Shown here in pieces: positions 9,313 to 18,742 of a DNA stretch of 64,000 nt. The notes under the pieces were generated by a model, which was not told the DNA's origin, made no database searches, and saw only the letters and a program-made list of their open reading frames with translations. Source of the DNA: Lederbergia galactosidilytica (lineage in GTDB: Bacteria > Bacillota > Bacilli > Bacillales > Bacillaceae_C); contig NZ_JAGGKH010000016.1 in NCBI RefSeq assembly GCF_017873565.1, positions 62,001-126,000 of the forward strand, in the 5' to 3' direction. Position numbers and translations under genes: made by a program. Each line of letters begins with the position of its first letter. Within the stretch, counting starts at the first letter, position 1.

Positions 9313-10101
9313 ATGCTGTTCGTTATGGTTACAATACTTATTTTTTCGATTCCGTTTATTTGGGTTGTATGGACATTGATGGACGTTAAGTCAGGAAAAA
9401 GAAAAAAGATTGTTTGGAAATCCCCTGTTATCTTGCTCATTATCTTGGTGTTCGGTAGCATATTCATACATATTTATTTATTCAAAATGTATGGTTTTCC
9501 AATTTTCCTAACAAAACTAGAAACGATCATCGGCTTGGCCATTCCCGGTCTTGTCGCGGGGATTATGTTAATCATAAATCTATTTATCACGTTAACGATG
9601 GGTAAACAATTGTCGAAGTCATTTCATGATCCTAAAAAGGTGAATATTCTTGCATCATGTTTCGCTTTTTATTTACTGATCATATTGTTAATCGCGACGC
9701 CTATCGGGAAAAAAGTAGCTTTTGCAGAGTCAATCAATCAAGCGATGACCACCACTCAGAACGCCGACACAGAGGGAATCTCTATTGCGTTAGTAGGCTC
9801 CGAAAGAGAATGCTTGCGCAGTACAAGTTGTCGGAATACACCATATAGCAACCAATATTTTATCAAAAACAATTTAGACAAAACACAGGAAGTTCAAGTG
9901 AAAATACGTGCTTTGAACAGCAAGAACGAAGAAATGAAAGTGATCGATACCAAAATCATGACTTTGAAACCGAATGAACTTCGCTTACTCGAAACAGAGG
10001 AAACTATCGAGGATTCGAGTGTATGGAATCAGTATTCGTTCCAAACAGATGATAGGATTGCGACCTATCAGCATATGTTGCGGTTCCGGAATCCGGAATG
10101 A
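9313..10101 (+). CDS. membrane protein with extracytoplasmic C-terminal domain
   Basis: A 262-residue protein. The start is the ATG at 9313, because GGAGG ends 8 bases before it; an in-frame ATG five codons earlier overlaps that ribosome site. Four hydrophobic segments are seen (about residues 2-24, 36-58, 73-97 and 112-133). The following 130 residues are hydrophilic, with two close cysteines (ECLRSTSC) and an immunoglobulin-like pattern (QVKIRALNSKNEEMKV). I do not recognise a family. It stands alone and is followed by a strong terminator. Confidence 0.75.
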   Translation: MLFVMVTILIFSIPFIWVVWTLMDVKSGKRKKIVWKSPVILLIILVFGSIFIHIYLFKMYGFPIFLTKLETIIGLAIPGLVAGIMLIINLFITLTMGKQLSKSFHDPKKVNILASCFAFYLLIILLIATPIGKKVAFAESINQAMTTTQNADTEGISIALVGSERECLRSTSCRNTPYSNQYFIKNNLDKTQEVQVKIRALNSKNEEMKVIDTKIMTLKPNELRLLETEETIEDSSVWNQYSFQTDDRIATYQHMLRFRNPE

Positions 10102-10146
10102 TATCAAGCGGAAAGTCATAGTGGTAATTTTAATTAAATAATAACA

Positions 10147-10190
10147 GGCTGCAGACAAAGTATTTTTTACTTTGTCTGCAGCCATTTTAT
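10147..10190 (+). terminator. rho-independent terminator
   Basis: A perfect 16-bp stem (GGCTGCAGACAAAGTA with its complement ending at 10183) and a TTTTT loop, followed by ATTTTA, closes the membrane-protein gene. Confidence 0.9.
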
Positions 10191-10328
10191 AAGTCAAGTA
10201 ACGAACAAGTAGTCTGACTTTCTTACCTTGAAGCTGTGAAAGACAGTTTCATGACACTATCTCCTCAACAGTCACGCCAAACATAATTTGTTCCAGAACC
10301 ATACTTTTTAACTAAATTGGCCACTTGC

Positions 10329-10670
10329 TTATATTACTTCTTCGACAATGGATTCACCTTCACTTTTGTCACTATCAGACCACTTCCAGCTTTCTAGCAA
10401 TCTAATTCTGCCGTCAGATAGAATTTCAGGTGTAGAATAACATTGGCCACCTCTTATTTCATTTTTAATGTTTACATGGTTATATCTAAACTGTAAGCAA
10501 CCATTTTCCTTCACTATTCCAAGCAGTGTTCCTTTTACAATTTCTCCTCCGCTATAGGTTGCTGTAAGTATATTTCCTTCTTGCTTATATTTAAAAAGGG
10601 TTTTTGAAGAAACTTCTCCATTCGCTGTATTTTCGAGTGATACAAATTTGCGTCCATCATAATTTATCAC
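10329..10670 (-). CDS. conserved Bacillus protein often labelled N-acetylglutamate synthase
   Basis: The 113-residue protein opens with [20 protein letters not shown] and contains the run [17 protein letters not shown]. Very similar short proteins in Bacillus are commonly labelled N-acetylglutamate synthase, but this chain shows no acetyl-CoA loop and is far too short for that enzyme, so the label is doubtful. It looks like a small beta-rich protein with no membrane segment or signal. The function is unknown. A GGGGG-type ribosome site lies just before the ATG, and the gene stands alone. Confidence 0.8.
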   Translation of the reverse strand: MINYDGRKFVSLENTANGEVSSKTLFKYKQEGNILTATYSGGEIVKGTLLGIVKENGCLQFRYNHVNIKNEIRGGQCYSTPEILSDGRIRLLESWKWSDSDKSEGESIVEEVI

Positions 10671-10932
10671 ATATAATCCCCCTATTATTTTGGATTCTCA
10701 ACTACACTCAAATTCAATATTAGCGCTAATCCTTATTAAAGAAAAGCTCCCGATTATAAAAGACTGGACTTCCATATTTTCGGCTTTCTTATACGTAAAG
10801 GAACTAAAAAAGGGCATACGCATTAACTTAAATGCATTGGTTGATCACTTTTAACCCCCGGAATTAAAGTTATAAAAAAGGAGGATTTTTATAATATTGT
10901 AATTTGAGTATTGACAATAAGTAGATCGTGAC
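10671..10932. other. intergenic
   Basis: Divergent promoter region between the minus-strand gene ending its upstream side here and the plus-strand TetR gene. TTGACA at about 10911 could be a -35 element for the TetR gene; nothing else is clear. Confidence 0.3.
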
Positions 10933-10971
10933 ACACAATAAAAAATGACAATAGCGTCATTTTTATTGTGT
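10933..10971. promoter_or_regulatory. long dyad, probable TetR operator
   Basis: ACACAATAAAAAATGAC (10933-10949) is mirrored by GTCATTTTTATTGTGT (10956-10971) around ATAGC, with one unpaired base. It abuts the ribosome binding site of the TetR gene, so self-repression is likely. Confidence 0.65.
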
Positions 10972-10983
10972 GAGGAGGAAATT

Positions 10984-11643
10984 ATGCCTAAAGTAAGTCA
11001 TGAATATGTAATAAGGAAGAAAAATGCCATTTTAAAAGCAGCTTTATCGGTATGTACAGTAAAGCCACTCTATGAAATTACGATGAGAGATATCATTAAA
11101 GCGTCCGGAGTAAGTCAAGGGGGGATTTATCGCTATTATTCAGATTTAGATGAAATACTTGTTGAAATCATTAATCAAGCGAATGCAAATGCTGACTATA
11201 AGCATTTTGTAGATACGATTATTGAGAATAGCGATACACCTAAAAAGACGATAGAAAAGCTGTTTACCTTTCTCGGTGAGAATATTAAAGAAAACGTGTC
11301 AACGGTTGGCAAAATTCAATTTGAACTAACAATCTTATTTGCAAACAATCCTGAGAGACAAACGAAAATTTTACCTCATATTACTGAAAACGAAAGTGGA
11401 CAATACTTGGTCGCGCAAATATTTAATAGCATTCATGAGGGAATTTCTTTAGGGAGTTTCCAGCCTGAAGTACCACTAGATGATTTGTTTACCTTTATTA
11501 TGACCTCCATTGATGGAATTGTAAGCGATGTTGTTTTACAAAAATGTTATGGTATGTTCCAAAACAAACAGGCACTTTTTGACGAAATTCGACTCATGGA
11601 GACTCTATGCAAGTCTGTACAGTCATTGTTGGGATGTAAATAA
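10984..11643 (+). CDS. TetR/AcrR family transcriptional regulator
   Basis: A 219-residue repressor. I start it at MPKVSHEY because GAGGAGG sits 6-7 bases upstream; a longer frame would begin inside the operator dyad. The helix-turn-helix is residues 24-50 (MRDIIKASGVSQGGIYRYYSD), typical of TetR. The remaining helical C-terminal domain is the ligand-binding part; its ligand is unknown. The next gene, a CPBP protease, begins 13 bases downstream and is probably its target together with itself. Confidence 0.92.
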   Translation: MPKVSHEYVIRKKNAILKAALSVCTVKPLYEITMRDIIKASGVSQGGIYRYYSDLDEILVEIINQANANADYKHFVDTIIENSDTPKKTIEKLFTFLGENIKENVSTVGKIQFELTILFANNPERQTKILPHITENESGQYLVAQIFNSIHEGISLGSFQPEVPLDDLFTFIMTSIDGIVSDVVLQKCYGMFQNKQALFDEIRLMETLCKSVQSLLGCK

Positions 11644-11656
11644 GGGGGAAACTTAA

Positions 11657-12429
11657 TTGGGGAAAGAGGCAGGAAGGTATCTATTTTATACATTTACTCT
11701 GTCGTGGATATTTTGGGGCGGTTTAGCAATTTTAACCCAATTCGATCTGCTTATGTTTGGAACTGCATTATCAATAATTTTGTTTATTCTTGGTGGTGTT
11801 GCACCTGGTATTACTGAGATTTGGCTTAAAAAGAAGTATAGTTCTAAAGAAGAATTCAACTCGTTTATTCGTAATATAAAAAATTATAAACATCCATTAG
11901 CATGGTATCTATTTACCGTTGGACTAGCGTTTGCAGCTTGTTTTTTGCCAACTCTTTGGGGTGGAGCATCTATGGAGAACCCCCTATATCTAGCATTCAT
12001 TAATTTCCCAATCATGATTATCGGAGGTGGTTTGGAAGAAATCGGCTGGCGCGGATATTTACAGCCTGCGTTGCAAAAAAATGGTCGTCTTTCACAAGTA
12101 CGCTCATTGTGGGTAGTATTTGGGCAATATGGCATCTACCATTGTGGTTCATAGTTGGTTCAAATCAAATGAGTATGAATTTCCTTTGGTTTACTATAAT
12201 TGCTTTGGCATTATCCTTTTTAATGACCGTCATTTATTTAACCACTAAAAGTATCTTTCTATGTATTATTTTTCATGCCTTAATTAATTCATTCTGGGAA
12301 GTGTATATTCCAGATACAAATGTTATATCTGCGTTATTTACGCTTTTGTTTGCCCTGGTTATTTTTACTGCATTTGATTTCTATAGAAAGAAGAAGAATA
12401 CGAAAGCGCAACATTTTTTTCATGGATAA
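11657..12429 (+). pseudogene. CPBP family intramembrane metalloprotease, frameshifted
   Basis: Read from a TTG at 11657 behind AAGGGGG, the first part encodes several membrane segments and the first CPBP motif GGGLEEIGWRGYLQ (EExxxR). At the seven-A run 12075-12081 the frame is one base short; adding one A gives LQKKWSSF and joins the second frame, which carries the second motif WAIWHLPLWF and the third (IFHALINSFW). The repaired protein would be about 257 residues. CPBP proteases modify prenylated or peptide substrates or immunity factors (family knowledge). It forms an operon with the TetR gene. Confidence 0.8.
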
Positions 12430-12900
12430 CAATGTTTTCGCTGCATAAATTCCTTTATATGAAAAAAACTGCTCGATTTTCTTACTAACATTGAAGGTTC
12501 AAACAATAAGCCTAATACTTTAGTATCTTTATAAAGATTTTTATTTAACGAAATGGCGCTCTTCCAAATTTATTCTAACTCTGCCATTGTAGCCTTGAAT
12601 TAAAGTTTGATTAAATAATAACTCTATAGACCTTGTTAAAGAACAATTAGAAAAAGCGTGTTTTGAAAGCTTGATTCAAACACGCTTTGCATATATTCCA
12701 TTGGATCATTCTTTTAAAAGGTTTGATTATTTCCGTGACCCTATTTCATTAAAGCTCGATTGTGGAAAATGTAAAACAAAAACAGAGGTCGCGAAACGAA
12801 CATAATCCTACCTGATTTCCTCAAGTGGCACATCCTTTATATGTGTAGCAGTTCATTTTCAGCCTGACCGACCCCCTATAGTATTACAGGAGAATAATAA
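12430..12900. other. intergenic with a hairpin at 12653-12690
   Basis: AAAGCGTGTTTTGAA and TTCAAACACGCTTT form a hairpin at 12653-12690 that may end transcription. No coding sequence is recognisable on either side of it. Confidence 0.5.
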
Positions 12901-13353
12901 TTAGCGAAAAAACGGGACTTCCTTCGCTCCTATCATACGTGCGTAAACAAAAAGTTGACCCTTATGGTGTATCTCGTGATCATACATTGCAGTAAGATAT
13001 TTTTTCTTTGCCCCTTGAAGTTTTGGGTGTGATGAATTATTTTCTGCTTCCAAATCTGCATCAGTCAATGATTCATATGTAGCTTTTGTTTTTACCGTGA
13101 AGTCCTTTACAGCTTTGCGTACATCTTCCATCGTCCTGCATTCTGGAATGTCCGGTGAAACAAATTCTTCTGTTTTGACCATTGAAACGAATACATCATT
13201 CCACCCAGCAATATGCAACGCCAGTTCACCAAGTGCCATAGCATCTTCCCATGGTCTGAAATCAATATGTTCGTCATCAATGGATTCTAACAACTCCTCC
13301 AACACATTACGGTGTTGTAACCACTCATTCATCATTTGATTTGCCTGCCCCAT
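12901..13353 (-). CDS. DinB-like metal-binding four-helix protein
   Basis: The 150-residue protein has the DinB/DfsB-like pattern: three well-spaced metal-ligand histidines at LALHIAGWN and DHEIHHKGQ, in a helical bundle. Members include DNA-damage-induced DinB and bacillithiol-dependent enzymes; which applies is not visible. It begins MGQANQMMNEWLQHRN behind GGGAGGAA. It is a lone gene. Length is normal for the family (150-170). Confidence 0.9.
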   Translation of the reverse strand: MGQANQMMNEWLQHRNVLEELLESIDDEHIDFRPWEDAMALGELALHIAGWNDVFVSMVKTEEFVSPDIPECRTMEDVRKAVKDFTVKTKATYESLTDADLEAENNSSHPKLQGAKKKYLTAMYDHEIHHKGQLFVYARMIGAKEVPFFR

Positions 13354-13403
13354 AATAATTCCTCCCTTATTAGGTTTCCATCACACTAGAGAACACATTT
13401 TCA

Positions 13404-13574
13404 TTATTCGTCACAGTACAACTTAATTCCTTCTGTTAAACCTGGTGTCACCACATAGAATGGCCCGTTTGATGAATTGTCACATAATACTTTTATCAAA
13501 AAATATTGGACCAAACTTTGTTTCAAAACCACTAAAACAGTGAATTCTTTGTATGTATTATCTACATATATCAC
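13404..13574 (-). other. possible small protein or remnant without a proper start
   Basis: A strong GGAGGTGA (13571-13578) is followed by ATG TAG, while another frame stays open for about 55 residues (NTYKEFTVLVVLKQSLVQ, then an SNGPFYVVTPGLTEG stretch). No ATG, GTG or TTG lies at the right distance for that frame. This looks like a small gene whose start has been lost. From 13650 to 13890 nothing is recognisable apart from a small hairpin (GTCCGGT/ACCGGAC) near 13612. Confidence 0.3.
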
Positions 13575-13891
13575 CTCCGAAAGTAGAAAAACGAATTTTA
13601 TGAAAACAGGCGTCCGGTATGGAACCGGACTCCTATTCCATGTCATAATTAGGTTTTGTTACTATGCACTTTTGTTTCATCTATTATAGAGTGATATTTG
13701 AAGTAACGGATAAGGCCCCCATTACGAGAAATGCAAAGTCCGCTCCTATAACTAATCTGCTGTCCAGGACAACAGCCTTACCGACTTAGGGCAATCCAAT
13801 TTCCTTCAAAAGAGCATTCATGACAAGATTGCACCCCGCCATTCTCGATCTTCGTGATGCGTCCAAAATTAGAAAGCATGTGAATTTCTCA

Positions 13892-14278
13892 TCATATTTT
13901 ATCTTCCTCGTTTTCCCTAAGGTCGATTGAAGGACAATGCCTCATAATTTCATGAACCAATTGTTTGTCATTTTTACTTTCAAATACGATGTAATCAAAC
14001 TCACCTCCCCTCAATTTCAGCATAACGACTTTATTTTCGTTATGATAGGCTAAAAAGTATTTCTTATCTTCAATCATGAATATTCCAGCTTTATAGCTAG
14101 ATGTTGTAATACCCGTTCTCTTAATAGCTGCTGTCCATGGAAAATGAAATGTTCCCACGTGAATTTCTTCCATTGAGGTGTAAGGTATTTTGATCTCCCT
14201 CCTCAAAGTTAAAGCCGCCGTCCAACCCGATATATTCAGTCGTAAATCATGTTCATCTGCCACAACTTGAAAACTCAT
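13892..14278 (-). CDS. bacterial PH-like domain protein
   Basis: A 128-residue soluble protein made of alternating short strands: WTAALTLRREIKIPYTSMEE and GIFMIEDKKYFLAYHNENK are typical of small PH-like proteins of Bacillus. A final helix ends the chain. No catalytic motif is visible and the function is unknown. GGAGGGGATCC precedes the ATG. It lies 72 bases upstream of an ABC permease on the same strand, so it may be transcribed ahead of, or within, that exporter's transcript. Confidence 0.65.
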   Translation of the reverse strand: MSFQVVADEHDLRLNISGWTAALTLRREIKIPYTSMEEIHVGTFHFPWTAAIKRTGITTSSYKAGIFMIEDKKYFLAYHNENKVVMLKLRGGEFDYIVFESKNDKQLVHEIMRHCPSIDLRENEEDKI

Positions 14279-14350
14279 CTTGGATCCCCTCCAATTTATA
14301 CAAGCAAACTTCCATGGATGATTTAACCAGTCACAACCTGATTAAAGAAA

Positions 14351-15136
14351 TCACATAGAAGGAAGTTCCTTTCTAGATAAATACGATGTTGCACACAATA
14401 AACAGAAAACAATGAGCAATACAGATACCGTTATTGTGATGAAAAAATGCGGTAACACATTCCCTGATGTGATGATGCTTACAGCTTGGTTTGATAGATG
14501 TGCCGGATTTAGGATTTGAAATCCCCCCTCCAACAAAGTAACGGTTTTCAAAAATATTAGCACAAAAAATGACAACACTGCGATGGCCGGTGTTCTAGAC
14601 AATAAAGCGCTAATTGTAATGACAAAGGTCAACATAAACAGACACCAGATATAATAGACCCCCAGCCCTGCTGCAATCCTAGCAACGGAAACAGATTGAT
14701 ATAAATAAAAAGTATAAAAGGCTGCTGACAAAAACCCGAGGAATATAGAACCTGCAATCAAGACTGCATGCCCCAATAACTTACTTAGCAAATATTCAAC
14801 AAGAGTCGTATTGCGCGTCAGAACAAACGCTAACATGCCATTATTTTTATCTGATGCGATGATCCCCATCGTCGCCATTACAATCACAATTAAGCCCAAT
14901 TGGTCAAATTGATCGGTTAAAGCACTAGCTAATACTTCACTAGCCGTTAACTCAGGTAATGTGATCGCCATTCCATCAGGTAGTCCACCAGCCATTTTTA
15001 AAATTTCTGGTAAATAAAAGGATGTTAAAGGTTGTAGAATGCCCAAAAACATAAAAACAACGGGCAACCATAATAATTTGTAACTTCTTTTTGCATCTAG
15101 CCACTCTTTCCGCAACAGAACTGTGAAGCGATTCAA
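14351..15136 (-). CDS. ABC-2 type permease (YxlG-like)
   Basis: The 261-residue membrane protein starts with a basic helix (LLRKEWLDAKRSYKLLW) and has about six hydrophobic segments, the arrangement of ABC-2/NosY-type permeases. Its ATG overlaps the ATPase stop (ATGA), so the two are translationally coupled. With the ATPase and the PLDc_N protein upstream it matches the order of the Bacillus yxlE-yxlF-yxlG genes. The exported substrate is unknown. Confidence 0.85.
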   Translation of the reverse strand: MNRFTVLLRKEWLDAKRSYKLLWLPVVFMFLGILQPLTSFYLPEILKMAGGLPDGMAITLPELTASEVLASALTDQFDQLGLIVIVMATMGIIASDKNNGMLAFVLTRNTTLVEYLLSKLLGHAVLIAGSIFLGFLSAAFYTFYLYQSVSVARIAAGLGVYYIWCLFMLTFVITISALLSRTPAIAVLSFFVLIFLKTVTLLEGGFQILNPAHLSNQAVSIITSGNVLPHFFITITVSVLLIVFCLLCATSYLSRKELPSM

Positions 15137-16038
15137 TATGACTTCACCATCCTTAAAAAGATTTCTTCCAAGCTTTCCTGTACCAATTCAAACTTTTGAA
15201 TTGGTAGATGTAATTTTAAAATATTACTTAAAAGCCACTCTCTCCCTTGTTCAATACTTTTCACTCGCACTTTGGCAGCATTTCCTGTTAGCTCAATGGA
15301 TTCAACAATGTCTTCATTCACAAGCTTGTGTGTCCAATCGCTTAATCGAGGCGCCTGGATGATGAAGATTGGTTTTTGAGTCTGTTCAATAATTTGGTTA
15401 ATGGATCCATTAACCAGTAATCGTCCTTTATTGATGATCAGCATTTTATCGCAAAGTTCTTCAGCATCATGCAAAATATGTGTTGAAAAAAGGATCGTCG
15501 ATTTCAGTTTGATCACTTTAAGTAATTCCAATATATCCCTACGTCCCAATGGGTCCAATGCCGAAACTGGTTCATCCATAATCAGTAATTTAGGTTGGTG
15601 GATAAGTGCTTGCGCAATTCCTAACCTCTGTTTCATCCCACCTGAGTAGGTAGCAATTAGTTGATTTCCCACCTGCCCCAATCCTACCAACTCCAGCAAT
15701 TCGTTGATTCTTTGTTCCAAAGTCTTTTTCTCTATATTTGAAAGGCCACCCAAAAATGCAAGCAATTCTTTTCCCGTCATCCATGGATAAAAAGTAGGGT
15801 GTTGCGGTAAATAGCCAATAAATTTACGCATTTGGTGATGGCGTTTTCCATTAAGCAAGATTTGTCCACCGGTGAGTTTGTTTATATCTAAAATCATTTT
15901 AATAATCGTTGTTTTACCTGCTCCATTGGGACCGAGAAGAGCCACACATTCTCCTTGATTAATATGAAAGTCGATATTTTGAACGACTTCATGATCTCCG
16001 TACCTTTTTTGAAGTTGACTTACTTGAAGTAGGTGCAT
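15133..16038 (-). CDS. ABC transporter ATP-binding protein (YxlF-like)
   Basis: The 301-residue ATPase shows Walker A GPNGAGKTT (residues 36-44), Q-loop YLPQHP, signature YSGGMKQRLG, Walker B LLIMDEP and the H-loop STHILHDAEEL. A C-terminal extension of about 85 residues is typical of exporters of this family. It drives the permease encoded next (4-base overlap). Its first codons lie inside the 3' end of the PLDc_N gene, a 50-base overlap, so the three are co-translated. Confidence 0.93.
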   Translation of the reverse strand: MHLLQVSQLQKRYGDHEVVQNIDFHINQGECVALLGPNGAGKTTIIKMILDINKLTGGQILLNGKRHHQMRKFIGYLPQHPTFYPWMTGKELLAFLGGLSNIEKKTLEQRINELLELVGLGQVGNQLIATYSGGMKQRLGIAQALIHQPKLLIMDEPVSALDPLGRRDILELLKVIKLKSTILFSTHILHDAEELCDKMLIINKGRLLVNGSINQIIEQTQKPIFIIQAPRLSDWTHKLVNEDIVESIELTGNAAKVRVKSIEQGREWLLSNILKLHLPIQKFELVQESLEEIFLRMVKSY

Positions 16039-16261
16039 CTGAGCGTTGCCTCCTTCCTAAGACAAAATACAAAATGGGGCCGATTATGTTAATCAATATA
16101 ATAATCGCACCCCAAAACCATTTATATTCTGCACTTTGATCTTTTTTTATTAAATCCCATAATGCTACAGAAAATAAGAGTAGATGTAAAATTAAGACGG
16201 GCAAAAGTAATGGTAACCAAGCTCCAATTTCATCCATTTCAATGTGATAACCATAATGCAT
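15989..16261 (-). CDS. PLDc_N domain membrane protein (YxlE-like)
   Basis: A 90-residue protein with two membrane helices (about residues 13-36 and 47-66) and the PLDc_N pattern ALWDLIKKDQ followed by KWFWGAIIILINIIGPILYF and the conserved R(K/R) end LGRRQR. In Bacillus subtilis YxlE is such a protein in the sigY operon and restrains SigY. Here there is no sigma factor; the neighbours are an HTH regulator and the ABC pair. The last 16 codons overlap the ATPase gene. Confidence 0.82.
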   Translation of the reverse strand: MHYGYHIEMDEIGAWLPLLLPVLILHLLLFSVALWDLIKKDQSAEYKWFWGAIIILINIIGPILYFVLGRRQRSDAPTSSKSTSKKVRRS

Positions 16262-16273
16262 CTGTTGTCCCCC

Positions 16274-16816
16274 TTACTCTTTTGGTGTTTTTTGTGGAAT
16301 AAACATACTTCCAAAAATTCGCGTGGTTCGTTCAGGTGTTAATTTGTTGTTGAACACCTTCTCAATCTCCTGTTGAATGGACTGAGTAAGCTCCTGAAAT
16401 TCCTCATCTGACAAATGCAAAGGTACGTACGCATAGCTAAATCCTTCTTGCTCATACTTTTCAGGAGATGTATTTGCCAAATAAGATGTCGCTAATTGCA
16501 GTAAATTACCGTGAAATACGGAAAAATGACGGATATGATCTTCCTGTGAGAGCACTTCAATTTCACTTTCAGGAATTTGCAAGTTATCCATTTTTACTGA
16601 GAATTTGCGTTCCTCTGTTCCTTTCACCTTTTGCGTTTCAATCACTTCAATCAGGTTTGCTTCGAGTAAAAGATTTATATGACGATATAACGTCGCTTGA
16701 GGAACATCTCCAAGTATCTCTACAAGTTGAGCGATCGTCAGTGGTTTGTTTAGCAACAATTGCTGTACAATTCGCATCCGCACAGGATGAAGAAGTAAAT
16801 CGGCTTTCCCTTTCAT
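16274..16816 (-). CDS. winged-helix transcriptional regulator (ArsR-like)
   Basis: The preferred start is ATG at 16816 (MKGKADLLLHPVRMRIVQQL) with GGAGAAG upstream; a TTG five codons earlier is also possible. Residues 1-75 are a winged HTH: LTIAQLVEILGDVPQATLYRHINLLLEANL, then the wing. The C-terminal 100 residues are helical and resemble the sensor part of ArsR/PadR-type regulators. It lies 12 bases upstream of the PLDc_N gene and so leads the exporter operon. A perfect 24-bp palindrome lies just before it, indicating self-regulation. Confidence 0.88.
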   Translation of the reverse strand: MKGKADLLLHPVRMRIVQQLLLNKPLTIAQLVEILGDVPQATLYRHINLLLEANLIEVIETQKVKGTEERKFSVKMDNLQIPESEIEVLSQEDHIRHFSVFHGNLLQLATSYLANTSPEKYEQEGFSYAYVPLHLSDEEFQELTQSIQQEIEKVFNNKLTPERTTRIFGSMFIPQKTPKE

Positions 16817-16833
16817 TAAATTCTTCTCCAATC

Positions 16834-16857
16834 ATTATCATTTTATAAAATGATAAT
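16834..16857. promoter_or_regulatory. perfect 24-bp palindrome, operator of the exporter operon
   Basis: ATTATCATTTTATAAAATGATAAT reads identically on both strands and lies directly upstream of the HTH gene. It covers the region where its promoter should be. Binding by the HTH product is inferred. Confidence 0.75.
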
Positions 16858-17218
16858 ACAATATCGAAACCATCTTGTCAATGCTGTTTTGGATTAAGGT
16901 TTAATCAAAATTTCCCACAAACATGCCCGATTAAGGAAAATCGTTTCCTATATGTGGGTGCCTTCATAGTAAAGGCAAGTCAAGAAATTCTTCCCCATTT
17001 GATAAAGAATGACTAGCCGAAGATGTTGTGAATGCTCCGCCGGTTCTTCAATGAAATTCCAAAGCTTGTTCCATTCTATTAACTTGATTGAATTAATTTA
17101 TAAATCGCCGGCACTTGTACTACCTAATTACATGGCTTATCCCTCGCCTAGGTCTTATCAAATTCCTATTGTTTTCCCCACCCCAAATAAAAATTGTTTG
17201 GATCTAAAAATTAACACT

Positions 17219-17737
17219 CCAATCAATCCCCATGATTCCGGGGCAGATTGGACAATTTTACGGTCTAGCTGGTTTGCGCAAAACTTCAGTGAAAACTTTC
17301 TTCTAGAACCTGTGCTTAGTGGTTTAGTAGCTTTGCCAGTTGCAAACGTTAGAGAACCGTTTGTAGATGTTGAAGACATTGCCGATGTAGCCGTTGCAGC
17401 ACTTACTGACAGTAAACATATAGAAAAGCTCTATGAACTATCTGGACCTAGAGCAATTAGTTTTGCAGAGGCGACAGAGGAAATTGGCAAAGCATGCGGT
17501 CGGGATGTCCGTTATAAGTTTATCTCCATGGAACAATTCATCTCTGAACTAGGACAAGTTGTTGTTCCTGAATATTTAATAACGATCATGACCGAATTAT
17601 TTACTAAGGTGCTGGACGGCCGTAATTCTCATGTTACAGATGGTGTACAGCAAGCCCTCGGGCGAGTACCCAGGGATTTTAGAGATTATGCAAGAAGTGC
17701 TGCCAAGACAGGAGTGTGGAATGCAAAACATGATTGA
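17219..17737 (+). pseudogene. C-terminal remnant of an NmrA/NAD(P)-binding family protein
   Basis: From about 17219 the plus frame reads SGADWTILRSSWFAQNF, then VREPFVDVEDIADVAVAALTD and YELSGPRAISFAEATEEIG, the characteristic middle and end of NmrA-like atypical SDR proteins. The Rossmann GxxGxxG start, about 120 residues, is missing; what lies upstream in the same frame (17009-17218) is unrelated. The C-terminal half is well preserved and overlaps the start of the next gene. Confidence 0.7.
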
Positions 17738-18188
17738 CAATCTCATTCCATATCTAACCTTTTTTGCAATTCTAGGATCTGCGTTAGTTGCCGGTGTGTT
17801 CTTTGCTTTTTCGGCATTTGTAATGAAAGCCCTCGCTCAACTTCCATCAGAGCAAGGAATGAGAGTCATGCAATCTATTAACGTAGTTGTGCTTAATCGT
17901 TTATTTCTAACAGTTTTTATTGTACTATTGGTCCTTTCAATATTGAATTGGAGAGATCCTAAATCCATGTGTTTACTTATCGGATGCATGTTTTATTTGC
18001 TTGGTAGTTTTCTCGTGACAAGTGTATACAACGTTCCACTTAACGATGCTTTAGCATCTTTGGACCCCAAAGATACAAAAAACGTAAGTTTATGAAAAGA
18101 GTATGTTTCAAAATGGACGGCTTGGAACCATGTATGGACTTTCGCTAGTATTGCTGCTTTAGCTTCACTCCTCTTCGCGCTTGAGTGA
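17721..18188 (+). pseudogene. DUF1772 membrane protein with an internal TGA
   Basis: The ATG at 17721 lies 6 bases after AGGAG. The frame encodes four membrane segments and the DUF1772 motif NVPLNDALASLD. At 18093-18095 it meets TGA; the same frame continues KEYVSKWTAWNHVWTFAS to a TGA at 18186-18188. In DUF1772 proteins a Trp is usual at the first stop position, before the conserved WNHVR motif, so TGG to TGA is likely. The upstream product is 124 residues; the full one would be about 155. DUF1772 includes anthrone oxygenase-like proteins. Confidence 0.75.
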
Positions 18189-18742
18189 AAGTATCCTTTT
18201 CATAAGTGCTTTAATTCACGGCATGACGAAAAAGTATATAAATGCAGAATGCAATGTGTGAATAGAGAGATAAGATTCACTTAACCCATTTATTCCATAA
18301 TAATTAATAATAAAAAGCCGATCATTCTTGGGTAGGGAAAATCGGCTATTTTCATGTCGAAACTTTCTTATACGTATGTTATCTGCATTTTGTTGGTGTT
18401 GAAGAAAGTATGAAAATCAGTTATTAGCGGGGTTGGTAAAGATAAAACTATTATTCGGTTTTCTGAATTAAAAGATGAAATTTCAAGTTATAGATAGATC
18501 ATTCCCGAGGATATACGTGCCTTTCTCTCATCAAAAAATCAGATTCGCTCTCATACATATCAATAATTTTAAAACTTGGCAGGTTAAGCATATTTTTTGT
18601 CATTTTTTATTTTCCTTTTGCAACATTTTAGGCAATAAACAAAAAGCATTACTTGATGATTAGAGTAATGCCTTTTTCTGCTAAGTATTCAATTTTTCGA
18701 TCGCTTTTCCTCACTATTATGGCGGACAATTTTATATACTTT
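18189..18742. other. intergenic with two terminator hairpins
   Basis: AGCCGAT...ATCGGCT at 18316-18347 followed by ATTTT closes the plus-strand genes. A second hairpin at 18641-18677 (AAAAAGCATTACT with AGTAATGCCTTTTT) ends the minus-strand GNAT gene. Apart from these I see no gene. Confidence 0.6.

Noticed and set aside
18475-18663. A 62-residue plus-strand frame
   Set aside because: It overlaps a terminator, lacks a ribosome site and has no recognisable motif.
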